From the NCBI GenBank assembly GCA_910575545.1, contig CAJTFH010000022.1:1-64000 (forward strand): a DNA stretch of 64,000 bases, written 5' to 3'. Made by a program: the position numbers and the translations under genes. Numbering within the stretch: the stretch's first letter is position 1; each line of letters begins with the position of its first letter. The notes under the pieces are model-generated. The model did not search any database. It was not told the origin of the DNA and was given only the letters and a program-made list of their open reading frames with translations. Shown here piece by piece: positions 44,151 through 53,141 of this stretch. This stretch comes from Bacteroidales bacterium. Its GTDB lineage: Bacteria > Bacteroidota > Bacteroidia > Bacteroidales > Muribaculaceae.

Positions 44151-45041
44151 ATGATTAATTTTACAAAAGTAACGGCTACGGGCCTTCTTATGATGACTGT
44201 AGCTTTTGAATCGATGGCAGTGGATCATTTGGCCTTAATCGGCGGTGCTACCCCCGGCGGCTGGGAGATTGGAGACGGTCTCCTTATGTTGCCGGATTCC
44301 GAGAATCCTGACGTATTTAATTTCACAGGCTATCTCAAAGCCGAAGAAGAGTTTAAATTCACCGCAGGAAGAGACTTCTCAGACCCCACCCTGGAATATC
44401 GCAACGAGTCTTCCGACCCATACGACGTATCCAAGCTCGTTCAGGGAGGAGGCGCCACCGACAACAAGTTCAAAGTCAAGGAGAGCGCCAACTACAATGT
44501 GGTATGCAATCTTGCCGACATGACCGTTTCTGTGACCAAAGCCGAATACCAGGAGAATCCAATCCGCTTCAATGCGCTATTCCTTGTAGGCAATGCCACA
44601 GACGGCGGATGGGAAATCGCGGATGGCACTCTTATGACATGGGCCGGAGGAACAGATCCTTTCAAGTTCACTTATTCAGGCGATTTGAAAGAGGGCGAAT
44701 TCAAAATCACTTCAAACCGATATAACGGTTCTTGGGACGGCCCGTGGTTCTTCGCCGGAGTCGACGAAGCTGGCAACATCGACTATTCCAAGATATCACC
44801 CGATGGAAACGGCGACCGCAAATGGCAGGTAGCTGCAGCAGGTCGATACAACATTGAAACCGACCTCCTCAACGGTTCATTTGCAATTACCAATGCGCCT
44901 CAGAATGCCATCGAGGCAGTCGATGCAGATATCGCCGGAACTCCGGTCTACTATAACCTGCAAGGCATGATTGTTTCAAATCCGTCAAACGGTATCTTCA
45001 TTCAGCAGATTGGAGACAAAATCACAAAAGTGATATTATAA
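44151..45041 (+). CDS. Secreted SusE/SusF-like two-repeat protein with T9SS-like tail
   Basis: A 296-residue exported protein. After the signal (1-24) come two tandem homologous domains: LALIGGATPGGWEIGDGLLM (from about 27) and LFLVGNATDGGWEIADGTLM (from about 145). Each is followed by F-F-GYL/GDLK-EFKFTA/EFKITS, the starch-binding SusE/SusF fold. SusE and SusF are normally surface lipoproteins with three or more such domains; here there is no lipobox, and the end VYYNLQGMIVSNPSNGIFI to KVIL is a sorting tail. So it seems to be a T9SS-delivered carbohydrate-binding protein. No SusC/SusD is nearby. Confidence 0.75.
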   Translation: MINFTKVTATGLLMMTVAFESMAVDHLALIGGATPGGWEIGDGLLMLPDSENPDVFNFTGYLKAEEEFKFTAGRDFSDPTLEYRNESSDPYDVSKLVQGGGATDNKFKVKESANYNVVCNLADMTVSVTKAEYQENPIRFNALFLVGNATDGGWEIADGTLMTWAGGTDPFKFTYSGDLKEGEFKITSNRYNGSWDGPWFFAGVDEAGNIDYSKISPDGNGDRKWQVAAAGRYNIETDLLNGSFAITNAPQNAIEAVDADIAGTPVYYNLQGMIVSNPSNGIFIQQIGDKITKVIL

Positions 45042-45052
45042 CTCATTCAAAA

Positions 45053-45085
45053 CCATCCCGGATAGACTAACCCTGTCCGGGATGG
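45053..45085 (+). terminator. Hairpin after the SusE/F-like gene
   Basis: A perfect 10-bp stem (CCATCCCGGA with TCCGGGATGG) beginning 12 bases past the stop codon. No T run follows, so efficiency is uncertain. Confidence 0.5.
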
Positions 45086-45249
45086 ATACATATCCATTAA
45101 TAACATGCCATGAAAACCAGATTCAGCATTTTTCTTCTCTTACCGGCCTTGAATCGCCGGAATTCTTCACCGCTATAATACCCCCGGCATCCCTCGGCCA
45201 TAAGCCGCATAATCCAACAAGGGATTCAACTCCCCCATTGTAAAACTTC

Positions 45250-45306
45250 AGGGTCGCGACCGCGAAATCAGCCATCTCCAACCGGCGGATTTGCAGTCGC
45301 GACCCT
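45250..45306. other. Isolated inverted repeat in a gene-free stretch
   Basis: AGGGTCGCGAC (45250-45260) pairs perfectly with GTCGCGACCCT (45296-45306), continuing inward through a GCG-AAATC/GATTTGC pair with one bulge. It stands alone in the 45086-45394 stretch between the SusE/F-like gene and the dsbD terminator, where I find no gene. It may be a small RNA, a repeat unit or a binding site. Confidence 0.4.
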
Positions 45307-45394
45307 TCTCGTTCTGTGAATACCCGGCGGATGTGTTTATCTGGTGAATAATAGGAGGTGAAAACAAGTCAGTTATTAACTGTATCCAAAACAA

Positions 45395-45429
45395 GGCGGT
45401 GTGCCGCTCGAAAGTCGGCACACCGCCTA
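45395..45429. terminator. GTGTGCC hairpin after dsbD
   Basis: A perfect 13-bp stem (AGGCGGTGTGCCG with its complement) and a 9-base loop, 36 bases beyond the dsbD stop. The arm shares GGCGGTGTG with the purA hairpin at 16086. Confidence 0.55.
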
Positions 45430-45464
45430 TGGATGCTACGTAACAGCAAACGGTGGAACTGCTG

Positions 45465-47507
45465 TTATTTCTTGAAATCCTTTATGCCTTTTTCAAGGAA
45501 ACGGGTGAATGCCGGGATATTCTCGTCATATGAGAACGGCCCTGAAAGCAGCTCACCTTTGCCGTTGAGAACAACATAATATGGCTGGGCGTTTGCCTGG
45601 AATTTATAACGCTGCAGGTAGCTCCACTTGTCACCATAAGTGTCGAGGGTGATTTTTTTGCCATATTCCTCAACAGTGATAGGCTCCGGAAGCGACTTCT
45701 TTTCGTCGACCATCAGTTTGATGACAACAAAATTGTCTTCGATCATGGTGTGCACACCGGCATCATCGAGCACCGCACCTTCCATTTTGCGGCAGTTCAC
45801 GCATCCATATCCCGAGAAATCGATCAAGACAGGTTTCCCCTCCTGGGCTGCCACGCGCATCCCCTCTTCATAGTCGTCATATTCAGTGAAACCGCCGCCA
45901 TAAAGGTTGAAATCCTGGGTAAACAACGGAGGCACGAAAGCGCTGACGCTCTTAAGCGGCGCACCCCACAAACCGGGTACGAGATAAATGGTGAAAGCAA
46001 ACGACACCATTGCAAGGAAGAACCTTCCGGTGCCGATACTGCTGTCGGCAGGGCCGTAGTGCTTGAAATTGAAGGTGCCGAGCAGATAGAGACCCATAAG
46101 GCCGAAAATCACAATCCACAGAGCCAGGAACGCCTCACGGTCGAGGATATGCCAGCCATATGCCAGGTCGGCCACAGACAGGAATTTAAGCGACAAGGCC
46201 AGTTCTATGAAACCGAGCACAACCTTGACGGTGTTCATCCATGAACCCGATTTCGGTGCGCTCTGCAACCACGATGGGAACATCGCAAACAGGCAGAACG
46301 GAATGGCCAGCGCCAAAGAGAATCCGAACATACCGACCGCAGGGCCGAAACTGTCGCCGGTGCTGGCTGCCTCTACGAGCAGAGTACCTATGATAGGGCC
46401 GGTGCATGAGAATGACACCAGCGTCAGCGTGAATGCCATGAAGAATATGCTCAACAAACCGGTGGTACGCTCGGCTGTCGAATCAATTTTATTACTCCAC
46501 GACGAAGGGAGCTGGATATTGAACGCGCCGAAAAACGACACAGCAAACACAACCAGCAACAGGAAGAAAATGATGTTACATACCGCGCTGGTCGACAATG
46601 CATTGAGGGCGCTGGCCCCGAACAGGGCTGAAATAATCAGACCGAGGGCGAGATATATCACTATGATTGATACCCCGTAGATGCAGGCGTCGCCAACTGA
46701 TTTGGCACGTGATTTACCTTTTTTCAGGAAGAAGCTGACAGTCATCGGAATCATAGGCCACACACACGGTGTGAGCAGAGCCACGAATCCTCCAAGGAAA
46801 CATGTGATGAAGATATACCACAATGAAGAACTGTCGGTTGAATCGTTGCCTGTGCTTTCGAAATCAACAGGTTCCCAGAGTGTATCGGATGTAACCGCAT
46901 TCTCCGCAGCTGCGCCCTGCGCCTGTGTATCCGCCACACTATCAACCGGAACAGCGGCGGCAGAAGCCTCTGCGGCGCCACCATTCTCTACAGGCTCTTC
47001 CACCAATTCTTTGGCAGGGGTATCGGCAACCTTAGCCGCAGCAATTTTAGCAGTGCCTTTGAGATTGAAAGTCTCTTTTGTCGGCGGAATGCAGTTCTGG
47101 TCGTTACATGCCGAATAGCGCAATGTCAAATCAATGGCAAAATCCGGGGCAGTGGCCTCAAACGGCTGTTTCAATGTAACCGTGCCGGTCCACCAGCTCA
47201 GTTCCGCCTCAAACATGCTGTCAAACTCCTTGTGCGGAGTTTTGTCAGCTTTAAGTTTGCCTGTCAGTTTCACCCCTTGCAGCGAAGTCCAGTTCAGTTC
47301 CAAAGGTGTAGGCCCTATCTCAGGGTCAACATCATAGCTGTAGACATGCCAACCTGGCTCCACGGTGGCAGTCATCACCACCTCACCTTTGGCATCGCCT
47401 GTCATGGCGGTGGTCACGTTCCACTTCACAGGATTCATGAGCTGGGCATTTACCGCAGAAAATGAAGCGGCAAGCACCAGCATCAACATCGTGATTGCTT
47501 TTCTCAT
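45465..47507 (-). CDS. dsbD: Thiol:disulfide interchange protein DsbD
   Basis: It carries electrons from cytoplasmic thioredoxin across the inner membrane to envelope reductases. Signal peptide (1-21), N-terminal immunoglobulin-like domain with a Cys pair (SACNDQNC, near residue 133), a low-complexity Ala/Glu linker, the membrane core with TPCVWPMIPMTVSFF and SFSCTGPIIG, each with its redox Cys, and a C-terminal thioredoxin-like domain with FSGYGCVNCRKME (Cys569, Cys572). Length is 680 residues. It lies next to the TlpA/Omp28 genes and is the obvious electron source for them; that link is inferred from position and function. Confidence 0.93.
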   Translation of the reverse strand: MRKAITMLMLVLAASFSAVNAQLMNPVKWNVTTAMTGDAKGEVVMTATVEPGWHVYSYDVDPEIGPTPLELNWTSLQGVKLTGKLKADKTPHKEFDSMFEAELSWWTGTVTLKQPFEATAPDFAIDLTLRYSACNDQNCIPPTKETFNLKGTAKIAAAKVADTPAKELVEEPVENGGAAEASAAAVPVDSVADTQAQGAAAENAVTSDTLWEPVDFESTGNDSTDSSSLWYIFITCFLGGFVALLTPCVWPMIPMTVSFFLKKGKSRAKSVGDACIYGVSIIVIYLALGLIISALFGASALNALSTSAVCNIIFFLLLVVFAVSFFGAFNIQLPSSWSNKIDSTAERTTGLLSIFFMAFTLTLVSFSCTGPIIGTLLVEAASTGDSFGPAVGMFGFSLALAIPFCLFAMFPSWLQSAPKSGSWMNTVKVVLGFIELALSLKFLSVADLAYGWHILDREAFLALWIVIFGLMGLYLLGTFNFKHYGPADSSIGTGRFFLAMVSFAFTIYLVPGLWGAPLKSVSAFVPPLFTQDFNLYGGGFTEYDDYEEGMRVAAQEGKPVLIDFSGYGCVNCRKMEGAVLDDAGVHTMIEDNFVVIKLMVDEKKSLPEPITVEEYGKKITLDTYGDKWSYLQRYKFQANAQPYYVVLNGKGELLSGPFSYDENIPAFTRFLEKGIKDFKK

Positions 47508-47596
47508 CGTCGTGATTGGTTTAAATATTGATAAGTTGATTTTATGTTATTCAACAGAAAGAATCAATCATACTGCCCTATTAATCAGAGGCTCTG

Positions 47597-47604
47597 CAAA
47601 TATA
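47597..47604 (-). promoter_or_regulatory. -7 box of dsbD
   Basis: The minus strand reads TATATTTG about 90 bases before the dsbD ATG; the upstream box is not clear. Confidence 0.45.
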
Positions 47605-47723
47605 GCGATTTTTTTGCCAACCACCCCACTCCTGCATCGACAAATTACGCCCCACATGATTAATTTCAAGAAATTCAGGATGAACCATCCACGCCGGGCC
47701 GATGTTTTTCCTTTGTGAAAGAG

Positions 47724-48206
47724 ATGGAATATAACATAAGGATTGCAAATGTGCGCGAAGTTCCGTCCGTCTGCCATATCAGCCGGTGGGAGAGAATGCG
47801 TTATGCCGGAGGTGAAATAGCTGTCACCCTGGCCTCGAAATTCATTCCCCATCCGGAAATCCACACAGTTTCTCTAAGGCTGACCACCACCTACTGCCAC
47901 ATGCGTTCCATGATGCGCCACACTATTTTGCGCTACTGCATCGAGATGGATTTTGAACTGGAGCCGGAGGGAATGCCCCGATTCGACAACAGAAAAGGCA
48001 TCGACCTGCCTCCACGCCTTATGATGCTGATGTATGGCCCTGCAGTGGGCGCATTGCGCGGCATGCTGGCCATCCGGACCGCCAATACATTCCTACAGGA
48101 ATATCCCCTGCCGCTGATAAACATCTCGGCATTGGTGAGCGCCCACGTCAACGGCAGCCAGGTTCCTGACGGAATCGTGCCACTCACAGATTTCCACTAC
48201 AGCTAA
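47724..48206 (+). CDS. SecB-like protein
   Basis: A cytoplasmic protein of 160 residues. The final third, GALRGMLAIRTANTFLQEYPLPLINISALV, split here as GALRGMLAIRTAN and TFLQEYPLPLINISALV, follows the pattern of SecB and its relatives (LRG-x-AKT-x-T-x-x-YPLPLIN). The first part is beta-like. SecB is a tetrameric chaperone that holds preproteins for SecA. This copy is divergent, so it may serve only the two DUF3108 proteins directly after it (13 bases to the first). A GTG lies in frame at 47715, but the ATG at 47724 is preferred. Family assignment is tentative. Confidence 0.5.
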   Translation: MEYNIRIANVREVPSVCHISRWERMRYAGGEIAVTLASKFIPHPEIHTVSLRLTTTYCHMRSMMRHTILRYCIEMDFELEPEGMPRFDNRKGIDLPPRLMMLMYGPAVGALRGMLAIRTANTFLQEYPLPLINISALVSAHVNGSQVPDGIVPLTDFHYS

Positions 48207-48219
48207 ACCTCAATCAGAC

Positions 48220-49008
48220 ATGACACTCTCACTCAAATCAATCTTACTGTCGGTGGTAATGACTGCCGGTACGGCCGTTATGGCATGTGCATGGGAAGTT
48301 CCCGATGAAACCCTCCATTACAGCGTGCGGTTCAAATGGGGGCTAATTGATGCCAACGTAGGCATTGCAACAGTATCCACACGAAACATTCCGGGCACAG
48401 ATAGTTTCGAAGCCACTCTGTCGGGGAAATCAATCGACCTGTTAGGGCATTATTACGTGGCATCAGACGACATAACCGGCACCATACTTGCCCATCCCGA
48501 CATCCAATGCAACAAAGCAGCCCTTACAAGCCAGCATGGGGAATTTTCAATAGAAACGATAACCGGAAACGCTGAAGGCCCTTCAAAAAACGGGCCTGTC
48601 ACAGGCCATCTGCCCGACGGTAAGGTGATACGTTCCCGCGAAAGCAATTATGCATCGGGGCTATCAACCGACCTTCTCAGCGTGTTCTACTACATGCGTC
48701 AGATTGACTATGCCATTCAGCAACCGGGCAGCACTTTCAACATAAGCCTTTCCAACGGGAATCAAATCGACAGGCTGCAGATTATCTACATAGGGACTGA
48801 CGACATAACCGTAAACGGCTCAGTCAATTCATGCCGGCACATCTCATTAAACTTCACCGCAGGCTCCAAAAGCGATTCTTTGGAAGTATGGATTGGCAAT
48901 GACGAGGCACGCACCCCGCTGTTCATCAAAGGGTCGCTATCCGTAGGCCATATGGAATGCACGATTGTTGACCAACAGACCATCGACTCGCTGCCTCTGG
49001 CCGATTGA
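48220..49008 (+). CDS. Exported DUF3108 protein, first paralogue
   Basis: A 262-residue periplasmic protein with a signal peptide (MTLSLKSILLSVVMTAGTAV, cleavage near ACA-W). The DUF3108 pattern is EVPDETLHYSVRFKWGLIDANVG at the mature start, split as EVPDETLHY and RFKWGLIDANVG, then LSTDLLSVFYYMRQIDY midway. The family has a lipocalin-like beta-barrel prediction and no known activity. It lies 13 bases after the SecB-like gene and about 100 before a paralogue with the same layout. Confidence 0.8.
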   Translation: MTLSLKSILLSVVMTAGTAVMACAWEVPDETLHYSVRFKWGLIDANVGIATVSTRNIPGTDSFEATLSGKSIDLLGHYYVASDDITGTILAHPDIQCNKAALTSQHGEFSIETITGNAEGPSKNGPVTGHLPDGKVIRSRESNYASGLSTDLLSVFYYMRQIDYAIQQPGSTFNISLSNGNQIDRLQIIYIGTDDITVNGSVNSCRHISLNFTAGSKSDSLEVWIGNDEARTPLFIKGSLSVGHMECTIVDQQTIDSLPLAD

Positions 49009-49107
49009 CACCTCCACTCCACACTTAACCTGTTTACACCCAAGCCTCTGCAATTGAAAAACAGTCCATGTCTAAACCTTGCCGAGGAAAGCCTGTCTAA
49101 TGGCATT

Positions 49108-49878
49108 ATGAAAACAAAATTAATCTCGTTGCTGCTCACCCTGGCCATTCCTGCCATGGCATCGGCCTGGAATGTGCCCAAAGAGCGGGTCACCTACGAC
49201 ATCATGTATAAATGGGGGCTTATCAATAAAAAAGCCGGATCGGTGGCTTTGGAAACCCATCCCGACAGTGCCACATCCCAGTTTAGAGCACGGCTCACCG
49301 CCGCCACCGCTCCGTGGGCCGACAAATTCTACCATGTGCGCGACACCCTCAAAGGTTCAATAGATTCAAAAACGTTTTTTCCGACATACTACGAAAAAAT
49401 CGCCCATGAAGGTGGCGATTACAACCGCGACCTGCTCTATTTCACACGCACAGGCAACACCGTGCGTGCAGATGCCACACGCTGGCGGCTACACAAGAAA
49501 GACACCGCCATGATTAAAAGCATGAAGGTGCACCAGGCCGAAGGACTGACAATGGATATGTTGAGCTCATATTATTATATGCGCCAGCTCAACTACCCCG
49601 ACATGAAAAAAGGGGAATCTGTGAAACTGAACATATTCTCAGGAAGCAAGAAAGAGATTCTTACCATACATTTCAAAGGGGTCGAGATGGTTGAGGTTCA
49701 GAACAAACGTCTGCCGGCCTACCACATCACGTTCACCTTCACCACCGACGGCGGCAAAATCAGTTCCGACAATATGGATGCCTGGATTTCCACAACAAGC
49801 AACCGCATACCCCTGCTTCTCGAAGGGAAACTGCCTGTGGGGAAAGTGCGTGGAGTTTATTCCGGGCCGTTGCCCTGA
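49108..49878 (+). CDS. Exported DUF3108 protein, second paralogue
   Basis: A 256-residue periplasmic protein. The Met at 49108 starts a clean signal peptide (MKTKLISLLLTLAIPAMASA); the in-frame Met at 49054 only adds a polar extension. The mature start NVPKERVTYDIMYKWGLINK and the middle GLTMDMLSSYYYMRQLNYPD parallel the preceding gene, so the pair arose by tandem duplication. Its last 22 bases overlap the convergent tdk gene. Confidence 0.82.
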   Translation: MKTKLISLLLTLAIPAMASAWNVPKERVTYDIMYKWGLINKKAGSVALETHPDSATSQFRARLTAATAPWADKFYHVRDTLKGSIDSKTFFPTYYEKIAHEGGDYNRDLLYFTRTGNTVRADATRWRLHKKDTAMIKSMKVHQAEGLTMDMLSSYYYMRQLNYPDMKKGESVKLNIFSGSKKEILTIHFKGVEMVEVQNKRLPAYHITFTFTTDGGKISSDNMDAWISTTSNRIPLLLEGKLPVGKVRGVYSGPLP

Positions 49879-50516
49879 CAGGAGCCTTCCAACTCCGGAA
49901 ACGGAAGCGCATAACGCACCGATTGCGCTATCCGCTTGTTGCGCCAGCATTTGCGGCAGACGGCGATATAACGGTCATCACCTCCGATTTCAACCTGGGC
50001 ACCCTCACTGACGAAATCGCCGTTGGCATCGATGCGGGCATTGACGATAGTCTTATGTCCGCACGTGCATGTCGATTTGATTTCATCTATCGTATCGGCA
50101 ATCTCAAACAGCCGCTTTGAGCCCTCGAACAATTTTGTCTGGAAATCGGTGCGCAGACCGTAGCATATCACGTTTGACCCGAAATCATCAACCACCCTCG
50201 ACAACTGGTCGACCTGCGCGGCTGTCAGGAACTGGGCTTCGTCAACAAGAAACCACTCCACAACAGCCCCTATGGCCTTAAAATACTCTTTGGCGAACTC
50301 ATAGAGGTCGGTATCGGGATAAATCCACCGGCACTCCCTTTCAATGCCTATTCGCGATTTTATGACATTCTCGCTTTCGCGGGTGTCGATAACCGGCTTC
50401 ATACACAGATAGCGCATCTTGCGCTCCTCGAAATTATAGGCCGTGGTGAGCAACAGCGCTGTTTTTGCCGAGCCCATCGTGCCATAGCGGAAATATAGTT
50501 TGCCTATGCGGTTCAC
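49857..50516 (-). CDS. tdk: Thymidine kinase, type II
   Basis: It phosphorylates thymidine to dTMP in the salvage pathway. The P-loop is GTMGSAKT (residues 12-19; many homologues have GSGKS), followed by the Walker B-like FLVDEAQF and lid region with structural zinc Cys (STCTCGH, CRKCW). At 219 residues it is complete. It converges on and overlaps the second DUF3108 gene by 22 bases. A TATCTTCG box lies about 40 bases upstream. Confidence 0.95.
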   Translation of the reverse strand: MNRIGKLYFRYGTMGSAKTALLLTTAYNFEERKMRYLCMKPVIDTRESENVIKSRIGIERECRWIYPDTDLYEFAKEYFKAIGAVVEWFLVDEAQFLTAAQVDQLSRVVDDFGSNVICYGLRTDFQTKLFEGSKRLFEIADTIDEIKSTCTCGHKTIVNARIDANGDFVSEGAQVEIGGDDRYIAVCRKCWRNKRIAQSVRYALPFPELEGSCQGNGPE

Positions 50517-50625
50517 AGTTTCAGACGTTCAAAAAGATTAATCTGTCTGCGAAGATAGATATTAAAAACCGCACTTCCCACTCCTGCCGTCAAAACTTAT
50601 CAACACCCTCCAATTAAAAATTTCA

Positions 50626-50657
50626 TTTCCGCATAATCCGATTTCTTCGTATCTTTG
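50626..50657 (+). promoter_or_regulatory. Promoter of the biotin operon, abutting the start codon
   Basis: TTTC (50626-50629, one mismatch), 20 bases, TATCTTTG (50650-50657). Only 6 bases separate the -7 box from the ATG at 50664, or 18 from the ATG at 50676, so the mRNA is leaderless or nearly so. No BirA-like operator is recognised. Confidence 0.6.
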
Positions 50658-50663
50658 CATTAG

Positions 50664-51989
50664 ATGACAGACACAATGGAGAAAGCTACCAATATAGATT
50701 TCGATGCGCTGTGCGACGGCTGGGACCGCGAGCACCTGTGGCATCCATACACTTCGGCCACAGAACCGCTACCCACCTATATGGTGGAATCGGCCAAAGG
50801 ATGCCGCATAAAACTGGCCGGCGGCAGAGAACTCATTGACGGAATGTCGTCGTGGTGGTGCGTAATCCACGGCTACAACAATCCCGTCATTAATCAAGCG
50901 GCCATAGACCAGATTCAGGCCATGAGCCATGTGATGTTCGGGGGGCTTACCCACCGCCCGGCAGTTGAACTCGGCAAACGCCTGTTGCGCATGGCGCCAC
51001 CATCAATGCATAATATTTTTTATGCCGATTCCGGCTCAGTGGCGGTGGAAGTGGCAATGAAAATGGCAGTCCAGGCAGCCATCAGCCGCAGCGGCTCCCA
51101 TAACAAAACAAATTTCGCCACCATCCGCGCGGGCTACCACGGTGACACATGGAACGCCATGAGCGTATGCGACCCCGTCACAGGTATGCACGGCGCTTTC
51201 GGGCCGGCCCTGCCGGTGAGGTTTTTCGTGCCCCAACCCTGCTCTCGTTTCCACGGAGAGTGGAATCCCGATGACATACGCCCGTTGCGCGAACTATTCG
51301 AGGCGAAGGCTGATGAAATAGCCGCAGTGATTCTCGAACCCATAGTTCAGGGCGCTGGTGGCATGTGGTTCTACCATCCCCAATATCTGAGGGAAGCCCG
51401 CAAACTGTGCGACGAATTCGGCATATACCTCATCTTCGATGAAATTGCAACCGGCTTCTGGCGCACCGGACGGCTTTTCGCCTGGGAACATGCCGGAGTA
51501 GAACCCGACATTATGTGTGTGGGCAAAGGATTGACTGCCGGCTACATGACGCTAAGCGCCGTGTTGACAACATCCGAAGTGGCCCGCACCATCTCCGAAG
51601 GTGAAGCGGGAGTGATGATGCACGGGCCGACATTCATGGCCAACCCCCTGGCATGTGCCGTGGCAAACGCTTCGCTGCAACTGCTTGAGGAGAGTGAGAT
51701 GCAACAGATTGTAGCACATATGGAATCTGTTCTCAACGAGGAGCTCTCACCGGCGCGGAGGCTTCACTGCGTGGCCGATGTGCGGGTTCTCGGCTCAATA
51801 GGGGTGGTAGAAACCAAACAACCCGTCGACGTAGGACGTTTTCAAAAAGAGTGCGTACGACGGGGGGTATGGATCCGGCCTTTCGGCACACGGGTCTACG
51901 TGATGCCTCCCTATATTACCCCCGACGAAGACCTGCGCACACTATGCCGCGAAATGCTTAACATTCTCCAGAACTATCAATGGACATAA
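50664..51989 (+). CDS. bioA: Adenosylmethionine-8-amino-7-oxononanoate aminotransferase
   Basis: A PLP enzyme that makes 7,8-diaminopelargonate from KAPA with S-adenosylmethionine as amino donor. The class III aminotransferase marks [15 protein letters not shown], the [19 protein letters not shown] segment and the PLP Lys in [11 protein letters not shown] are present, and 441 residues is normal. First gene of bioA-bioF-bioGC-bioD. Start may be 50664 or 50676 (MTDTMEK). It overlaps bioF by 10 bases. Confidence 0.95.
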   Translation: MTDTMEKATNIDFDALCDGWDREHLWHPYTSATEPLPTYMVESAKGCRIKLAGGRELIDGMSSWWCVIHGYNNPVINQAAIDQIQAMSHVMFGGLTHRPAVELGKRLLRMAPPSMHNIFYADSGSVAVEVAMKMAVQAAISRSGSHNKTNFATIRAGYHGDTWNAMSVCDPVTGMHGAFGPALPVRFFVPQPCSRFHGEWNPDDIRPLRELFEAKADEIAAVILEPIVQGAGGMWFYHPQYLREARKLCDEFGIYLIFDEIATGFWRTGRLFAWEHAGVEPDIMCVGKGLTAGYMTLSAVLTTSEVARTISEGEAGVMMHGPTFMANPLACAVANASLQLLEESEMQQIVAHMESVLNEELSPARRLHCVADVRVLGSIGVVETKQPVDVGRFQKECVRRGVWIRPFGTRVYVMPPYITPDEDLRTLCREMLNILQNYQWT

Positions 51990-53122
51990 GAGAACACCTC
52001 GACAGACTGCACGCCGAAGGCAACTACCGTGAAATTCCAACGGTGTCGCCCCTGACAATAACAGATTATTCCACAAACGACTATATGGGACTGGCGGCTC
52101 AGCCGGAATTACAGGCGAAATTTTTTGCCGATCCGATTTCGTCTACTGTGCCGATGACCTCATCGGCAGCCCGTCTGCTTGCACCACGGCAGATTGAATA
52201 CACCAACCTTGAGGTGTTTCTCAACCTGCTCTACCGCAAACGCCGTGGCGCAGACACGCAGACACTCCTGTTCAACAGCGGTTACCACGCCAACAGCGGC
52301 CTCATCCCTGCAATAGCGGCTAAAGACACCCTGATTGTCGCCGACAAACTCGTGCACGCCTCTATCATCGACGGCATCGTGCTTTCGCGCGCGCCGTTTA
52401 TCCGCTTCCGCCACAACGACATAGACCATCTCGAAAAAATCCTCAAAGAGAAAGCCGCCGGCCACAAGCATGTGCTCGTGATTGTTGAAAGCGTCTACAG
52501 CATGGATGGCGACAAAGCCCCTATCGAGCACCTTACCGAGCTGAAACGGATGCACCCCAATGTGATGCTTTATGTGGATGAGGCACATGCATTCGGAGTA
52601 CTCGGCCCAAAAGGGCTGGGGGTTGCAGCGGGTGCTTCAGCACCGCAAGAAATTGACGTGATTGTGGGCACATTCGGCAAAGCCGCCGCCTCGATGGGCG
52701 CATTCGCAGTGACAAGCCGCGACATGCACGACTATCTTGTAAACACCGCCCGCAGTTTCATCTTCTCAACCGCCCTGCCACCGATAAGTGCTGCCTGGAC
52801 CCGTTTCACCCTCGGCCAACTGATTGCCAAAGACAACCGCCGCGAACATCTTCAGCGCATGGGAGTGCTGCTGAAAGGTGTTTTGGAGAAATACACCGAC
52901 AATCCTATTGAAGCATCACATATACAGCCGCTGATTGTAGGCGATGCCCACAAAGCGGTGGAACTGTCGCGCCAACTCCTGTCGCGCTACGGCATTAAAG
53001 CACTTCCTATCCGGCGCCCCACTGTGCCTCCGGGCACAGAGCGGTTGCGTTTCAGCCTCTCGGCCAACATGATGCCCCGCGACATAGAGTCTCTTGACAG
53101 CGCCCTCTACGAGCTAATGTAA
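51980..53122 (+). CDS. bioF: 8-amino-7-oxononanoate synthase
   Basis: It condenses pimeloyl-ACP (or -CoA) with alanine to KAPA, using PLP. Fold-type I aminotransferase of the alpha-oxoamine synthase family, 380 residues. The PLP Lys lies in [14 protein letters not shown], with the earlier [17 protein letters not shown] carrying the Asp and His that contact the cofactor. Translational overlap with bioA ties them together. Confidence 0.95.
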   Translation: MDIREHLDRLHAEGNYREIPTVSPLTITDYSTNDYMGLAAQPELQAKFFADPISSTVPMTSSAARLLAPRQIEYTNLEVFLNLLYRKRRGADTQTLLFNSGYHANSGLIPAIAAKDTLIVADKLVHASIIDGIVLSRAPFIRFRHNDIDHLEKILKEKAAGHKHVLVIVESVYSMDGDKAPIEHLTELKRMHPNVMLYVDEAHAFGVLGPKGLGVAAGASAPQEIDVIVGTFGKAAASMGAFAVTSRDMHDYLVNTARSFIFSTALPPISAAWTRFTLGQLIAKDNRREHLQRMGVLLKGVLEKYTDNPIEASHIQPLIVGDAHKAVELSRQLLSRYGIKALPIRRPTVPPGTERLRFSLSANMMPRDIESLDSALYELM

Positions 53123-53141
53123 TTTTCCACGCTACGCCACG

